Origin: Candidatus Polarisedimenticolaceae bacterium
GTDB taxonomy: Bacteria > Pseudomonadota > Gammaproteobacteria > Chromatiales > Chromatiaceae
Assembly: GCA_021648685.1 (NCBI GenBank)
Contig: JAKISI010000038.1
Coordinates: 1-33,362, forward strand
DNA: 33,362 bases
Reading direction: 5' to 3'
A model generated the notes under the pieces. It ran no database searches and had not been told where the DNA came from. It was given only the letters and a program-made list of their open reading frames with translations. How positions within the stretch are numbered: the stretch's first letter is position 1; each line of letters opens with the position of its first letter. The position numbers and the translations under genes are program-made. Positions 26,901 through 33,362 of this stretch are shown piece by piece.

Positions 26901-27048
26901 TGGTGGCAGCCAAATCATGCTGGGTTACCTTGGTGATCCCGACAAAACAGCAGAGGTGATTGTCGAGCTGGATGGCAAACGCTGGTACAAAACAGGGGAC
27001 AAAGGACATCTGGACAAAGATGGCTTTTTGGTAATCATGGATTGCTAG
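23908..27048 (+). CDS. MFS-PlsC-acyl-ACP synthetase fusion, C-terminally truncated
   Basis: The 1046-residue protein fuses three modules that E. coli splits between LplT and Aas. Residues 1-415 are a 12-TM lysophospholipid-type MFS transporter. Residues 430-620 are a PlsC acyltransferase with NHISWLD (catalytic H453, D458) and FPEGS at 521-525. From about 640 there is an adenylation domain with ILFTSSSEGEPRG (about 792-804), GYGATET (about 934-940) and YKTGD (1027-1031). It stops at DGFLVIMDC, where intact members continue DRYSRFAKIGGE and about 100 more residues carrying the catalytic lysine. The start is GTG at 23908; no ATG is in frame upstream. The transport and acyltransferase parts look intact, while the synthetase is probably dead. 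Confidence 0.92.
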   Translation: MDKLLKLKGFLPFILIIFLNAFVDLGHKVLIQNTIFKIYDGQFQIILTAVVNGLILLPFVLLLSPAGFFSDRYRKPLIMKVSAAFAVLLTLLITLAYYNGWFQFAFAMTFLLAVQSAFYSPAKYGYIKELAGKGQLAAANALVQALTIVAILSGIFLFSVLFEHHLVGIHYNNETELIQAIAPIGWLLVGCALLEFGTTLLLPSGGLEQPGLRFDFKQYTSGHYLRENFGRLLSNRVIWLSIIGLSLFWGIAQVVLAAFPAFAKETLDETNTVVIQGLLACNGLGIILGSVLAGRASRGHIETGLIPLGALGIVIALLLIPYATSATLLGLLFIGLGTAGGLFIVPLNALIQFHARDDQLGVILAGNNWVQNVVMLGFLSLTALFAIYGLSSVGLFYLLAIVAVIGTSYTLYQLPQSLVRFLIRGMITSRYKIQVLGFNHLPGQGGVLMLGNHISWLDWAIIQIACPRPVRFVMHRKIYQRWYLKWFLDAFGVVPIAAGHSKAALQQINELLKKGEAVCLFPEGSISRNGQLGALKSGYERAVEGVDGVILPFYLRGLWGSRFSRSSEKLQGSRRQRRRRDIIVAFGKPLAIDTAAHELKQHLFDLSIDAWDEYTKTLDPIPLAWIRTAKQTGRNLSINDAKSGATLSGYKVLAAVFSFSRLIGKRSPEQNIGLLLPASTAGMIINMATLLLGKTVVNLNYTSNIQALLAAVEKAEIKSIYSSRHFLKKLQQCGINLDELLTKVEVHYLEEMEDKTSTFNKIAFIILSAVLPAKRLYQLFGQQCDIEQPATILFTSSSEGEPRGIVLSHRNIMANIKQVSDVLDMQDDDVVMAVLPLHNAFGLTVTGLMPLIEGIPAVLHPDPTDVVVISKAIAKNRATLFCGSSTLLQLFNCNSRIHPLMLASLRLVIAGAERLHPEVRDAFKLKFNKEIYEGYGATETTPVASVNVPDRIAPDDWSIQIGNKPGTVGMPLPGGSFRIVDPGTLEICPVGEDGLILFGGSQIMLGYLGDPDKTAEVIVELDGKRWYKTGDKGHLDKDGFLVIMDC

Positions 27049-27094
27049 CCCGGCTTTGTCTCGCTACGACCTCTATTCTCGGGCAGGCTCCTGT

Positions 27095-27125
27095 GCGCTC
27101 TTTCAATATGATATTGAAAGAGCGC
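27095..27125. repeat. Perfect 31-base palindrome, copy 1
   Basis: GCGCTCTTTCAATAT and its exact reverse complement flank a single central G. It shares its arms (GCTCTTTCAAT) with copy 2 at 28068-28096, on the other side of the DUF4197 gene. It has no T tail, so it is not a typical terminator. Confidence 0.85.
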
Positions 27126-27183
27126 CAGTGAACCAGATACACAGTTTAATCTACACTGCCTGGTGGTGCTCTTTTCCCTGTTT

Positions 27184-27924
27184 TCAGCTGGAGCCAAACA
27201 CCTTTTTAAGCAGATCAGTAGTCCGCTCCACCGGGTTCTCACGGATGCGCTTCTCCTCCTCGGCAATCATTAAAAACAGGCCATCCAGCGCCTTGCTGGT
27301 GACATAGTTGTTGAGATCAAGTGACTGGGTATCCACCGCGTCACCCAGAAATTCCAGGCTTTTTGTCAGATTATTGTAGGCGCTGGTTACCCCGGCCTGG
27401 CCGGTGGCCTGCTCGATGACAGGCTGCATGCGTTCGCGCAGGCGCTCTTCGCCCACCTTGCGAAAATACTGTGTTGCGGCATCATCTGCCCCATCGAGGA
27501 TCTTCCTGGCATCTTCGATCGACATATCGCGGATGGTATCCATGAAGATGGCTCTGGCCTCGGGCGCTGCGGCCTCGGCTGCCCGGTTCATGGTCAGCTC
27601 GAACTCATCGGCATACCTGTCCTGCCCCAACAGGCGCAGCCCGCTGGAGAGTTGCTGAAGATGTTCTGGCAGCGGGATGCGCACCTTTGGGTTGGCAAAA
27701 AAACCATCCGGCTGACCCAGCAGATCCACGGCGATGCGCACCCCTTTCTCCAGCGCCTCCCGCAGGCCATTTACAATCTCATCGGAGGCCAGCTCCGAGA
27801 CGCCTTCGGTGACGGCCTCGTTACCTAAAACCTCATCCTTCAACCGGTCAAGCCAGCCAGCCTGTACCGGGGCGATAAGCATCGCCAAAAGCAGCATACA
27901 GAGCACAACATTCCTATAGTTCAT
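27184..27924 (-). CDS. DUF4197 family secreted protein
   Basis: The 246-residue product starts at the ATG at 27924, preceded by AAGGGG at a good distance; a GTG 24 bases upstream is less likely. It has a signal peptide cleaved after VQA at about 22, then the helical DUF4197 body (WLDRLKDEVLG, LPEHLQQLSSGLRLLG, and ALDGLFLMIAEEEKRIRENP near the end, where family conservation is highest). The function is unknown; members are predicted to be periplasmic in many gammaproteobacteria. It is isolated on the minus strand between two + strand genes and flanked by the paired palindromes. Confidence 0.9.
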   Translation of the reverse strand: MNYRNVVLCMLLLAMLIAPVQAGWLDRLKDEVLGNEAVTEGVSELASDEIVNGLREALEKGVRIAVDLLGQPDGFFANPKVRIPLPEHLQQLSSGLRLLGQDRYADEFELTMNRAAEAAAPEARAIFMDTIRDMSIEDARKILDGADDAATQYFRKVGEERLRERMQPVIEQATGQAGVTSAYNNLTKSLEFLGDAVDTQSLDLNNYVTSKALDGLFLMIAEEEKRIRENPVERTTDLLKKVFGSS

Positions 27925-28022
27925 GGTATATCCCCTTGGTAAGTTCACGGCTCAGCCCCGATAATAAGCTATTCGCAACGGCAGTTCTGCTTTTTCCTCA
28001 GAATTAAAAATTTTCACCTGCT

Positions 28023-28062
28023 ACCTAAATTCCACACGCATAATCACTTGCAGAATTTAGGT
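28023..28062. repeat. Inverted repeat adjoining palindrome copy 2
   Basis: ACCTAAATTC at 28023-28032 and GAATTTAGGT at 28053-28062 form a perfect 10-bp stem around a 20-base loop. It ends 5 bases before palindrome copy 2, so the two hairpins form one structured block of about 75 bases in front of the HEAT-repeat gene. Confidence 0.7.
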
Positions 28063-28067
28063 GTTAA

Positions 28068-28096
28068 TGCTCTTTCAATATTACATTGAAAGAGCA
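28068..28096. repeat. Palindrome, copy 2 (12-bp arms)
   Basis: TGCTCTTTCAAT at 28068-28079 pairs with ATTGAAAGAGCA at 28085-28096 around a 5-base centre. The arms match copy 1 at 27095-27125, while the centres differ, as expected for a dispersed intergenic element or a protein-binding site. Confidence 0.8.
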
Positions 28097-28148
28097 CGGG
28101 TATGAATTCTGCCTATACTATCCCAACCTGTTTCAGAGACCCCCTCTT

Positions 28149-30422
28149 ATGCCCTCACCGCAGTCAGCCATAGCGGCGCTAACCCATCTATTAGAGACCG
28201 GAGATGAAGCAGATCGTTGCTATGCCGCCCAGGCCCTGGGGGTATTTGGTGGCAACGCTACGGTGGATGTGCTGATTGCGCGGCTGCGTGATGCAGATAT
28301 TGACGTCTGTGTCGATGCGGCTGAGGCGCTGGGTAAAATTGGCAGCAGCCGGGCCATCCCCCCCCTGATTGAGACCCTGAAGCATGAGAGCAGCGGGGAG
28401 GTCTGCACCGCAGTGACCATCGCACTGGCTGCGCTTGGTGGCAGAGAGGCTAGCAGTGCGTTGCTTGAGATTGCGGCGCAGCGCCCTGAATGGCTGGAGA
28501 TGGATGATGACTGGGACAGCTGGTGGGATCTGCAGCTGGAAGCCATCCGGGGGCTGGGCAGAGCCAAAGAGGCGCGCACAATCGCGATACTGATTGAGAT
28601 CATGGATAACCATGAGCACCAGGATATTGAGAGTGAAGTGCTCAAGGTGCTGGCGCAGATTGGGGGGCAGGCAACCGATATACTCATTCAGCGCCTGCAA
28701 CAGGGCACGCCCCGCAGCCGCAGGCGTGCAGCCAGGGCGCTGGGTGCGGTGCGATCTGCGGAGGCCAGCTGTGCCCTGAGCCGCGCCCTGCAAGATGATG
28801 CAGCGGAGGTGCGCAGCGCAGCCATCAGCGCCCTGGCAGAGCAGGGTGCAGAGCACTATCTCCCCGCCATCCTGCTGCTGATGCGGGATGAGAGCGAAGC
28901 GGTGCGTAGCGCAGCCATACAAAGCGCCTGCCAGCTGGCCAGCCCGGCCGACAGCCTTCGTGAGCTGCTGCTGGCCAGGTTAGATGACCCCAGTGGAACG
29001 GTGCGCAATGGCAGCCTCCATGCCCTCTCTGCCACCATTGAAAAAGCCCCCCTCTCTGCAGAGATGATCCAGAGGGTTGCCGCCAGCCTGGAGGATTCGG
29101 ATCCAATCGTAGGCAGCAGTGTATGCGCACTTCTGAGTAAGTGCGGTGATGCTGCCACCATCCCTCGTCTCACCGCCCTGCTGGCCGGCAGCAACCGACC
29201 CCCGATGCTGCGCCGTGCAGCTGCGCAGGCCTTGGGGCAGATTGGCGTGACCAATGATGATCTGCTGCAGGCACTGACAGAGGCCATCGGCGATCAGGAG
29301 CAGGGTGTATGCCTGGCGGCACTGACGGCGTTGATTGACCTGTCAGCCCGGGAAGAGGAGATGGACAGCCGCCCGCTCGACATCGTTATTGCCATGCTGG
29401 CTGAAGAGGTTCAAGTGCCCCCCTCTGAAGCGGAACAAGAGAAAGCCGGTGCAGTCGAACCAACCAGTGCCGCAACGCAGGAGCGCAGTGGCATGCAGCC
29501 AGCCACCTCCACCCTGGATGCCATTGCCATGGAGAGTGCGCAGGCCATGCTGGATCGGCAGGGCGATGAAGGAGAAGCTGAGCCAATGGACGATGAGACC
29601 CTGCACTATCTCGGGTTGGCAGAGCGCCAGAAAAAGGAGGCTGAGCGCATGCAGGCAGAGCGAACCTTCGATCTGGCCGATGATCTTCGGCGGCTGGCTG
29701 CCCGGGCGCTGGCGGAGAGCCGTGATGCGCAGGCCGTTGCGGCACTGGCCACCATTGTGCAAAACGAACCGGATGCAGCGCTGACCTGCGAGGCGATCTC
29801 TTCGCTGGGTAATATTGCTGCCCATGCGCCCTCGACTCCAGGGTTGAACGAGAGCCTGGATCTGCTGATTGCCCGGCTGGGCAGCGGTGACCGGGGGTGT
29901 CGCCTGGCAGCTGCCCGCACGCTGGGGCAGCTGGGGAACCGCGCCGCCATTGCGCCACTGCTTGCTGCATTGGCTGATGAGGCCGGGGATCTGCGCATAG
30001 AGGCCGTCAACGCCATTACAGAGCTGCTCATGCAGGAGCCGGGTATAGATAGGGAACAGAGGGTGCGGGAAGGGGTTGCCACAGCGACCATTGCCAGGCA
30101 ATTTCTCAGTGGCCTGGATGACGCAGCAGGCGGGGTGCGCCTGGCAGTTGCCAAAGGGCTTGCTCGTCTGCTACAACGCAAAGAGCTGCAAGGGTTTACT
30201 GAGCAAGCGGTAGAGAAGATGATAGCTGCTGCCCTGCTGGATGATGGTCAGCAGAGTCGCTCAATGGGGCGGATTATCAGGGTGATCCAGGCTGATCTGG
30301 GGGCAGAGAAGTTGCTGGTGCGGCTGGAGGCGGCGCAAGAGAGTGCGAGCCGGCGCCCCATCATCAAGATGCTGGAAGAGCTGTTCAGGGAGCCCGACTC
30401 GAGTGCAGGCTGGCATAGTTGA
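28149..30422 (+). CDS. HEAT-repeat protein
   Basis: From the ATG at 28149 the product is 757 residues and cytosolic (no signal or TM). Two blocks of HEAT/PBS-lyase-like repeats are visible. The first, about residues 5-420, repeats patterns such as AAQALGVFGG, AAEALGKIGS, AARALGAVRS and AAAQALGQIG. The second, about 520-740, includes AARTLGQLGN. They are joined by an acidic, low-complexity linker with few hydrophobic residues. Such solenoids act as protein scaffolds. A TTG at 28086 is in frame but sits inside palindrome copy 2 and is unlikely to be the start. The next gene, for the cupredoxin-like protein, begins 21 bases after the stop, which suggests an operon. Confidence 0.88.
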   Translation: MPSPQSAIAALTHLLETGDEADRCYAAQALGVFGGNATVDVLIARLRDADIDVCVDAAEALGKIGSSRAIPPLIETLKHESSGEVCTAVTIALAALGGREASSALLEIAAQRPEWLEMDDDWDSWWDLQLEAIRGLGRAKEARTIAILIEIMDNHEHQDIESEVLKVLAQIGGQATDILIQRLQQGTPRSRRRAARALGAVRSAEASCALSRALQDDAAEVRSAAISALAEQGAEHYLPAILLLMRDESEAVRSAAIQSACQLASPADSLRELLLARLDDPSGTVRNGSLHALSATIEKAPLSAEMIQRVAASLEDSDPIVGSSVCALLSKCGDAATIPRLTALLAGSNRPPMLRRAAAQALGQIGVTNDDLLQALTEAIGDQEQGVCLAALTALIDLSAREEEMDSRPLDIVIAMLAEEVQVPPSEAEQEKAGAVEPTSAATQERSGMQPATSTLDAIAMESAQAMLDRQGDEGEAEPMDDETLHYLGLAERQKKEAERMQAERTFDLADDLRRLAARALAESRDAQAVAALATIVQNEPDAALTCEAISSLGNIAAHAPSTPGLNESLDLLIARLGSGDRGCRLAAARTLGQLGNRAAIAPLLAALADEAGDLRIEAVNAITELLMQEPGIDREQRVREGVATATIARQFLSGLDDAAGGVRLAVAKGLARLLQRKELQGFTEQAVEKMIAAALLDDGQQSRSMGRIIRVIQADLGAEKLLVRLEAAQESASRRPIIKMLEELFREPDSSAGWHS

Positions 30423-30443
30423 ATATCTCCGGGAGATCATACA

Positions 30444-31181
30444 ATGAAAAGATTGATTGCGGTGCTTGCTATTGCGGGCTTTTGCATGCTGCCGCCCACG
30501 AGCCAGGCGGAAACCTATAAAGAGATCACCGTTAGCAACGGCGGCACAATAACCGGCAGGGTGACCCTTGCGGGCAGAGACTATGCCCCAAAAAAATATA
30601 CCGTCGTCAAAGACAGCGCAGTCTGTGGTGAGGGCACCCGTGAGATTGACTATGTGCGTGTAGTCAATGGCGCGCTGCTGGATGTGGTGGTCTACCTGGA
30701 TGAGGTCAAATCGGGCAAGCCCTTCCCGGCAGAGATCGGTGACGGCAAAATCCTTCAGAAGGGTTGTGAGTTTACGCCGTTTCTGGGCGTCATGAGAAAC
30801 GGAGCCAAGTTTGCAGCCATCAACCAGGATCCCGTGCTGCACAATATCCACACCTACGAAATCATTGGCCGGGTCAAAAAGACGGTATTCAACGTTAGCC
30901 AGCCGGATCAAAACATCATAACCAAGGTGGTGAATCTGAAAAAAGGCACGGCCATGAAGGTGGAGTGTGATGCCCATGACTTTATGCACGCCTATGCCTT
31001 TACCGCCAACAACCCCTACTTTGCCGTGGTAAAAGAGGATGGCAGTTACCGCATTGATAATGTGCCTGCCGGCAAGTACAGGATCAAAGCCTGGCATGGC
31101 TTCCTGAGGGATCAAAAGAGCCGGGTTGAGATTACCGCTGGCGGAACCGCTACGGTGGACTTTGCATTCAAAGGCCGGTAA
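30444..31181 (+). CDS. Secreted cupredoxin-like protein with carboxypeptidase-regulatory-like domain
   Basis: The 245-residue product has a signal peptide cleaved after SQA at about residue 22. The body has a cupredoxin-like layout: HNIH at 133-136, then VECDAHDFMHAY, giving H133, C175, H178 and M181 as plausible copper ligands in the H-C-H-M order of type 1 copper sites. The last 50 residues (DGSYRIDNVPAGKYRIKAWHG) are the closing part of the carboxypeptidase-regulatory-like fold. Similar proteins are annotated as plastocyanin- or methylamine-utilisation-like in gammaproteobacteria. Copper binding and electron transfer are inferred. GGAG lies about 9 bases before the ATG. Confidence 0.85.
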   Translation: MKRLIAVLAIAGFCMLPPTSQAETYKEITVSNGGTITGRVTLAGRDYAPKKYTVVKDSAVCGEGTREIDYVRVVNGALLDVVVYLDEVKSGKPFPAEIGDGKILQKGCEFTPFLGVMRNGAKFAAINQDPVLHNIHTYEIIGRVKKTVFNVSQPDQNIITKVVNLKKGTAMKVECDAHDFMHAYAFTANNPYFAVVKEDGSYRIDNVPAGKYRIKAWHGFLRDQKSRVEITAGGTATVDFAFKGR

Positions 31182-31227
31182 GCGCCATAATGGTGCGCAC
31201 GGGGGGCGCGCGGCACCATAATGGCGC
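31182..31227. promoter_or_regulatory. Pair of NtrC-like binding sites upstream of glnA
   Basis: GCGCCATAATGGTGC (31182-31196) and GCACCATAATGGCGC (31213-31227) each match the NtrC dyad TGCACCA-N3-TGGTGCA closely. Their centres are 31 bases apart, three helical turns, as in the E. coli glnA enhancer. They lie about 200 bases before a sigma-54 promoter. They could also pair with each other as a hairpin after the cupredoxin gene, but no T tail follows. Confidence 0.65.
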
Positions 31228-31395
31228 GTGGCGATCTTTGCCCACGGGGTATTGGCGTCTGGCAGACCATGTTTGAATAACCTGTGGGTTTCCAATGTAA
31301 CTATATGTTATTTAATGCATATTGCCATCCATAAAAATAGCGTTATAGGTATAATGAGCGGCAGGTGCCGTTTTTAAAGAAAACCCTGTATGGCA

Positions 31396-31411
31396 TGGCA
31401 CGGATGCTGCT
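31396..31411 (+). promoter_or_regulatory. Sigma-54 promoter of glnA
   Basis: TGGCACGGATGCTGCT matches the sigma-54 consensus TGGCACRNNNNTTGCW at every fixed base except the first T of the -12 block. The -24 GG and -12 GC are correctly spaced. The glnA start codon is about 100 bases downstream. Confidence 0.8.
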
Positions 31412-31511
31412 ATTCTGGGGGGTGTATTTCCTGCTACTCATTCAGGTAAAAACAGAATTTTCCATAGCTGCTTAGGCAGTAAATTTTTTTGTCAGATTTG
31501 GAGAGAGAACG

Positions 31512-32918
31512 ATGGCTTCAACAGCCCTGAATATAATTAAAGATAATGAAGTACTGTTCGTGGATTTTCGCTTTACTGATACTCGCGGCAAAGAGCAGCA
31601 TGTGACGGTTCCCTCCAGTATGGTTGATGAGGACCTGTTTGCTGACGGCAAGATGTTTGATGGCTCTTCCATTGCTGGCTGGAAAGGCATCAATGAGTCT
31701 GACATGATCCTGATGCCAGATGATTCAAGCGCGGTGCTGGACCCTTTCTCAGATGAGGCCACCCTGATTCTGCGTTGCGATATCCTGGAGCCAAGCACCA
31801 TGCAGGGCTATGAGCGTGACCCACGCTCTGTTGCCAGACGCGCAGAGGCCTATCTGAAGTCAACAGGCATTGCCGACACCGCTTTCTTTGGCCCAGAGCC
31901 AGAATTCTTCATTCTGGATGATGTGCGCTGGGGCGCCAGCATGTCGGGGGCTTTCTATAAAATCGACTCTGAAGAGGCCGAGTGGAACTCCGAGCGCGTC
32001 TATGAAGATGGCAACATCGGCCACCGCCCTACCTGCAAAGGCGGCTACTTTCCTGTGCCTCCTGTCGATAGTCTGAACGATATCCGTGGCGCCATGTGTC
32101 TGGCACTGGAGGAGATGGGCGTACCGGTTGAGGTGCACCATCACGAAGTAGCAACTGCAGGTCAGTGCGAAATCGGTACCGTATTCAACACCCTGGTTCG
32201 CCGTGCTGATCAGAACCAGATCATGAAATATGTTATCCAGAATGTGGCTCATGCCTATGGCAAGACCGCCACCTTTATGCCCAAGCCTCTGGTGGGTGAT
32301 AATGGCTCCGGCATGCATGTACATCAGTCGCTGGCCAAAGATGGCAACAACATCTTCGCCGGTGACAAGTATGGCGGCCTTTCAGAGGAAGCCCTGTTCT
32401 ACATTGGCGGCATCATCAAACATGCCCGTTCACTGAATGCCTTCACCAATGCCTCAACCAACTCTTACAAGCGTCTGGTTCCAGGTTTTGAGGCCCCCGT
32501 CATGCTGGCCTACTCTGCACGCAACCGCTCTGCCTCCATTCGAATTCCCTGGGTCGCCAACCCCAAAGGCCGTCGCATCGAAGTACGTTTCCCAGATCCA
32601 ACCGCCAACCCATATCTGGCATTCTCTGCCATGATGCTGGCCGGTCTGGATGGCATCCAAAACAAGATTCACCCCGGTGATGCGATGGACAAGGATCTCT
32701 ATGACCTGCCAGCAGAAGAGGCCAAGGCGATCCCGACCGTATGCCATAGCCTGGATCAGGCGCTGGACTGTCTGGATGCCGATCGTGAATATCTCGTCAA
32801 TGGCGGTGTATTTACCAACGATCTGATCGATGGCTATATTGAACTCAAGATGGAAGAGGTGACGCGCATGCGCATGACCACCCATCCGATCGAGTTTGAT
32901 ATGTACTACAGCCTGTAG
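31512..32918 (+). CDS. glnA: Glutamine synthetase, type I
   Basis: The 468-residue enzyme joins ammonium to glutamate using ATP, the entry step of nitrogen assimilation, as a cytosolic dodecamer. Motifs include FDGSSIAGW near the N-terminus, the catalytic [10 protein letters not shown] segment and the ATP-binding [10 protein letters not shown] region. The adenylylation tyrosine is at residue 397 in [13 protein letters not shown], so it belongs to the GlnE-regulated beta class. GGAGAG lies 7-8 bases before the ATG. The sigma-54 promoter and two NtrC-like sites upstream point to induction under nitrogen limitation, as in enteric bacteria. A strong terminator follows the stop. Confidence 0.98.
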   Translation: MASTALNIIKDNEVLFVDFRFTDTRGKEQHVTVPSSMVDEDLFADGKMFDGSSIAGWKGINESDMILMPDDSSAVLDPFSDEATLILRCDILEPSTMQGYERDPRSVARRAEAYLKSTGIADTAFFGPEPEFFILDDVRWGASMSGAFYKIDSEEAEWNSERVYEDGNIGHRPTCKGGYFPVPPVDSLNDIRGAMCLALEEMGVPVEVHHHEVATAGQCEIGTVFNTLVRRADQNQIMKYVIQNVAHAYGKTATFMPKPLVGDNGSGMHVHQSLAKDGNNIFAGDKYGGLSEEALFYIGGIIKHARSLNAFTNASTNSYKRLVPGFEAPVMLAYSARNRSASIRIPWVANPKGRRIEVRFPDPTANPYLAFSAMMLAGLDGIQNKIHPGDAMDKDLYDLPAEEAKAIPTVCHSLDQALDCLDADREYLVNGGVFTNDLIDGYIELKMEEVTRMRMTTHPIEFDMYYSL

Positions 32919-32939
32919 ATCAGGCCGCTATGCAGCATG

Positions 32940-32972
32940 AAAAACGCCCCCTATTAAGGGGGCGTTTTTTTT
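32940..32972. terminator. Bidirectional rho-independent terminator between glnA and ubiD
   Basis: CGCCCCCT (32945-32952) pairs with AGGGGGCG (32957-32964) around a 4-base loop. A-rich sequence on the left and a run of T on the right allow it to work in both directions between the convergent glnA and ubiD genes. Confidence 0.92.
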
Positions 32973-32974
32973 GT

Positions 32975-33362
32975 TCAAATTCCCAGTTGATCCCAGATCT
33001 CATCCACTCGCTGTTTGACCTCAGCGGTCATCTCAATCGGTGTACCCCATTCGCGGCTGGTCTCCCCCGGCCACTTGTTGGTGGCGTCAAAGCCGATCTT
33101 TGAGCCCAGTCCCGAGACGGGTGAGGCAAAATCCAGATAATCTATTGGTGTGTTCTCGATCATGGTGGTGTCACGCGCCGGATCCATGCGGGTGGTCATG
33201 GCCCAGATCACATCGTTCCAGTCGCGCACGTTCACGTCATCATCGGTGACGATCACGAATTTTGTATACATAAACTGCCGCAGAAAGGACCAGATGCCCA
33301 GCATCACCCGTTTGGCATGGCCGGGGTATTGCTTCTTCATGCTCACCACCGCCATGCGGTAG
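32975..33362 (-). CDS. ubiD: UbiD-family decarboxylase, C-terminal part (runs off the window)
   Basis: The gene reads on the minus strand and its 5' part lies beyond the right edge. The 126 or so C-terminal residues seen include [43 protein letters not shown] and [18 protein letters not shown]. These are typical of the C-terminal end of UbiD, the prenylated-flavin-dependent enzyme that decarboxylates 3-polyprenyl-4-hydroxybenzoate in ubiquinone synthesis. The protein ends QLGI at the TGA at 32975, right after the shared terminator. UbiD paralogues acting on other aromatic acids are an alternative, but the conservation here favours the ubiquinone enzyme. Confidence 0.92.
   Translation of the reverse strand, partial: YRMAVVSMKKQYPGHAKRVMLGIWSFLRQFMYTKFVIVTDDDVNVRDWNDVIWAMTTRMDPARDTTMIENTPIDYLDFASPVSGLGSKIGFDATNKWPGETSREWGTPIEMTAEVKQRVDEIWDQLGI

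Noticed and set aside
27095-27125. Palindrome copy 1 as terminator of the fusion gene
   Set aside because: No T run follows, the stem is largely A/T in its centre, and the same palindrome recurs in front of another gene.
27056-27307. Open frame containing LYSRAG as a surviving piece of the adenylation C-terminus
   Set aside because: Only three residues resemble YSR and it runs through the palindrome; the in-frame codons around the stop match DRYSRFA better.
29335-30181. Several long frames overlapping the HEAT-repeat gene
   Set aside because: Repetitive GC-rich codons of the real gene create them; no start signals or plausible domains.

Overview
The window looks like a chromosomal segment of a gammaproteobacterium. 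The flanking housekeeping genes are typical of that class: ttcA with the C122/C125/C213 cysteine set, a YqiA-type esterase, type I glnA carrying the adenylylation tyrosine at residue 397, UbiD, a DUF4197 protein and a DedD-like SPOR protein. The family mix would suit a free-living or symbiotic sulfur-oxidiser-like lineage, but I cannot name a genus. Most flanking genes are GC-rich. The block from about 4.6 to 16.3 kb is visibly more AT-rich and consists almost entirely of genes I do not recognise, so I read it as an accessory island. No integrase, tRNA or transposase is visible at either edge.

Left flank (1-4.5 kb): a six-copy degenerate repeat array, ttcA, a yqiA-like esterase, a convergent TraB/PrgY-family membrane protein overlapping the esterase by 53 bp, a small lipoprotein, and an AI-2E-family permease.

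Accessory island (4.6-16.3 kb): the genes run on the + strand and nearly all products carry export or membrane signals. In order they are a lipoprotein, a periplasmic protein, another periplasmic protein, a second lipoprotein, a terminator, a small four-cysteine periplasmic protein and a three-TM protein. A tight three-gene set follows: a 561-aa cytosolic helical protein, a 189-aa protein, and a membrane protein whose cytoplasmic half matches the Lon (S16) protease domain, including the Ser/Lys region. The block ends with a secreted subtilisin (S8) whose gene overlaps that of a lipoprotein that looks like a free-standing subtilisin propeptide/inhibitor (I9). An 11-C tract in the Lon-like gene, just after its TM segment, would remove the outer domain on a one-base slip in either direction. 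Four secreted-protein genes share an upstream motif AAnCC(AA/TG)CCATA. I propose this block as a candidate undescribed envelope-spanning proteolysis or sensing system.

Middle (16.6-22 kb, GC-rich again): a compact five-gene operon encoding a Sel1-like membrane protein, a secreted SH3-like/VWA protein, an ABC ATPase, an FtsX-type permease and a SPOR protein. The VWA, ATPase and permease combination recalls the PpkA periplasmic domain and TagT/TagS of the type VI secretion phosphorylation pathway, but no kinase is present in the window.

Right part (22-33.4 kb): a frameshifted small secreted-protein gene; a glutamate dehydrogenase; a very large MFS-PlsC-acyl-ACP synthetase fusion that has lost its C-terminal adenylation subdomain at a stop codon; a DUF4197 gene flanked by two related palindromes; a HEAT-repeat protein followed by a secreted cupredoxin-like protein; then glnA with a near-consensus sigma-54 promoter and a pair of NtrC-like sites, a shared terminator, and the 3' end of ubiD on the opposite strand.
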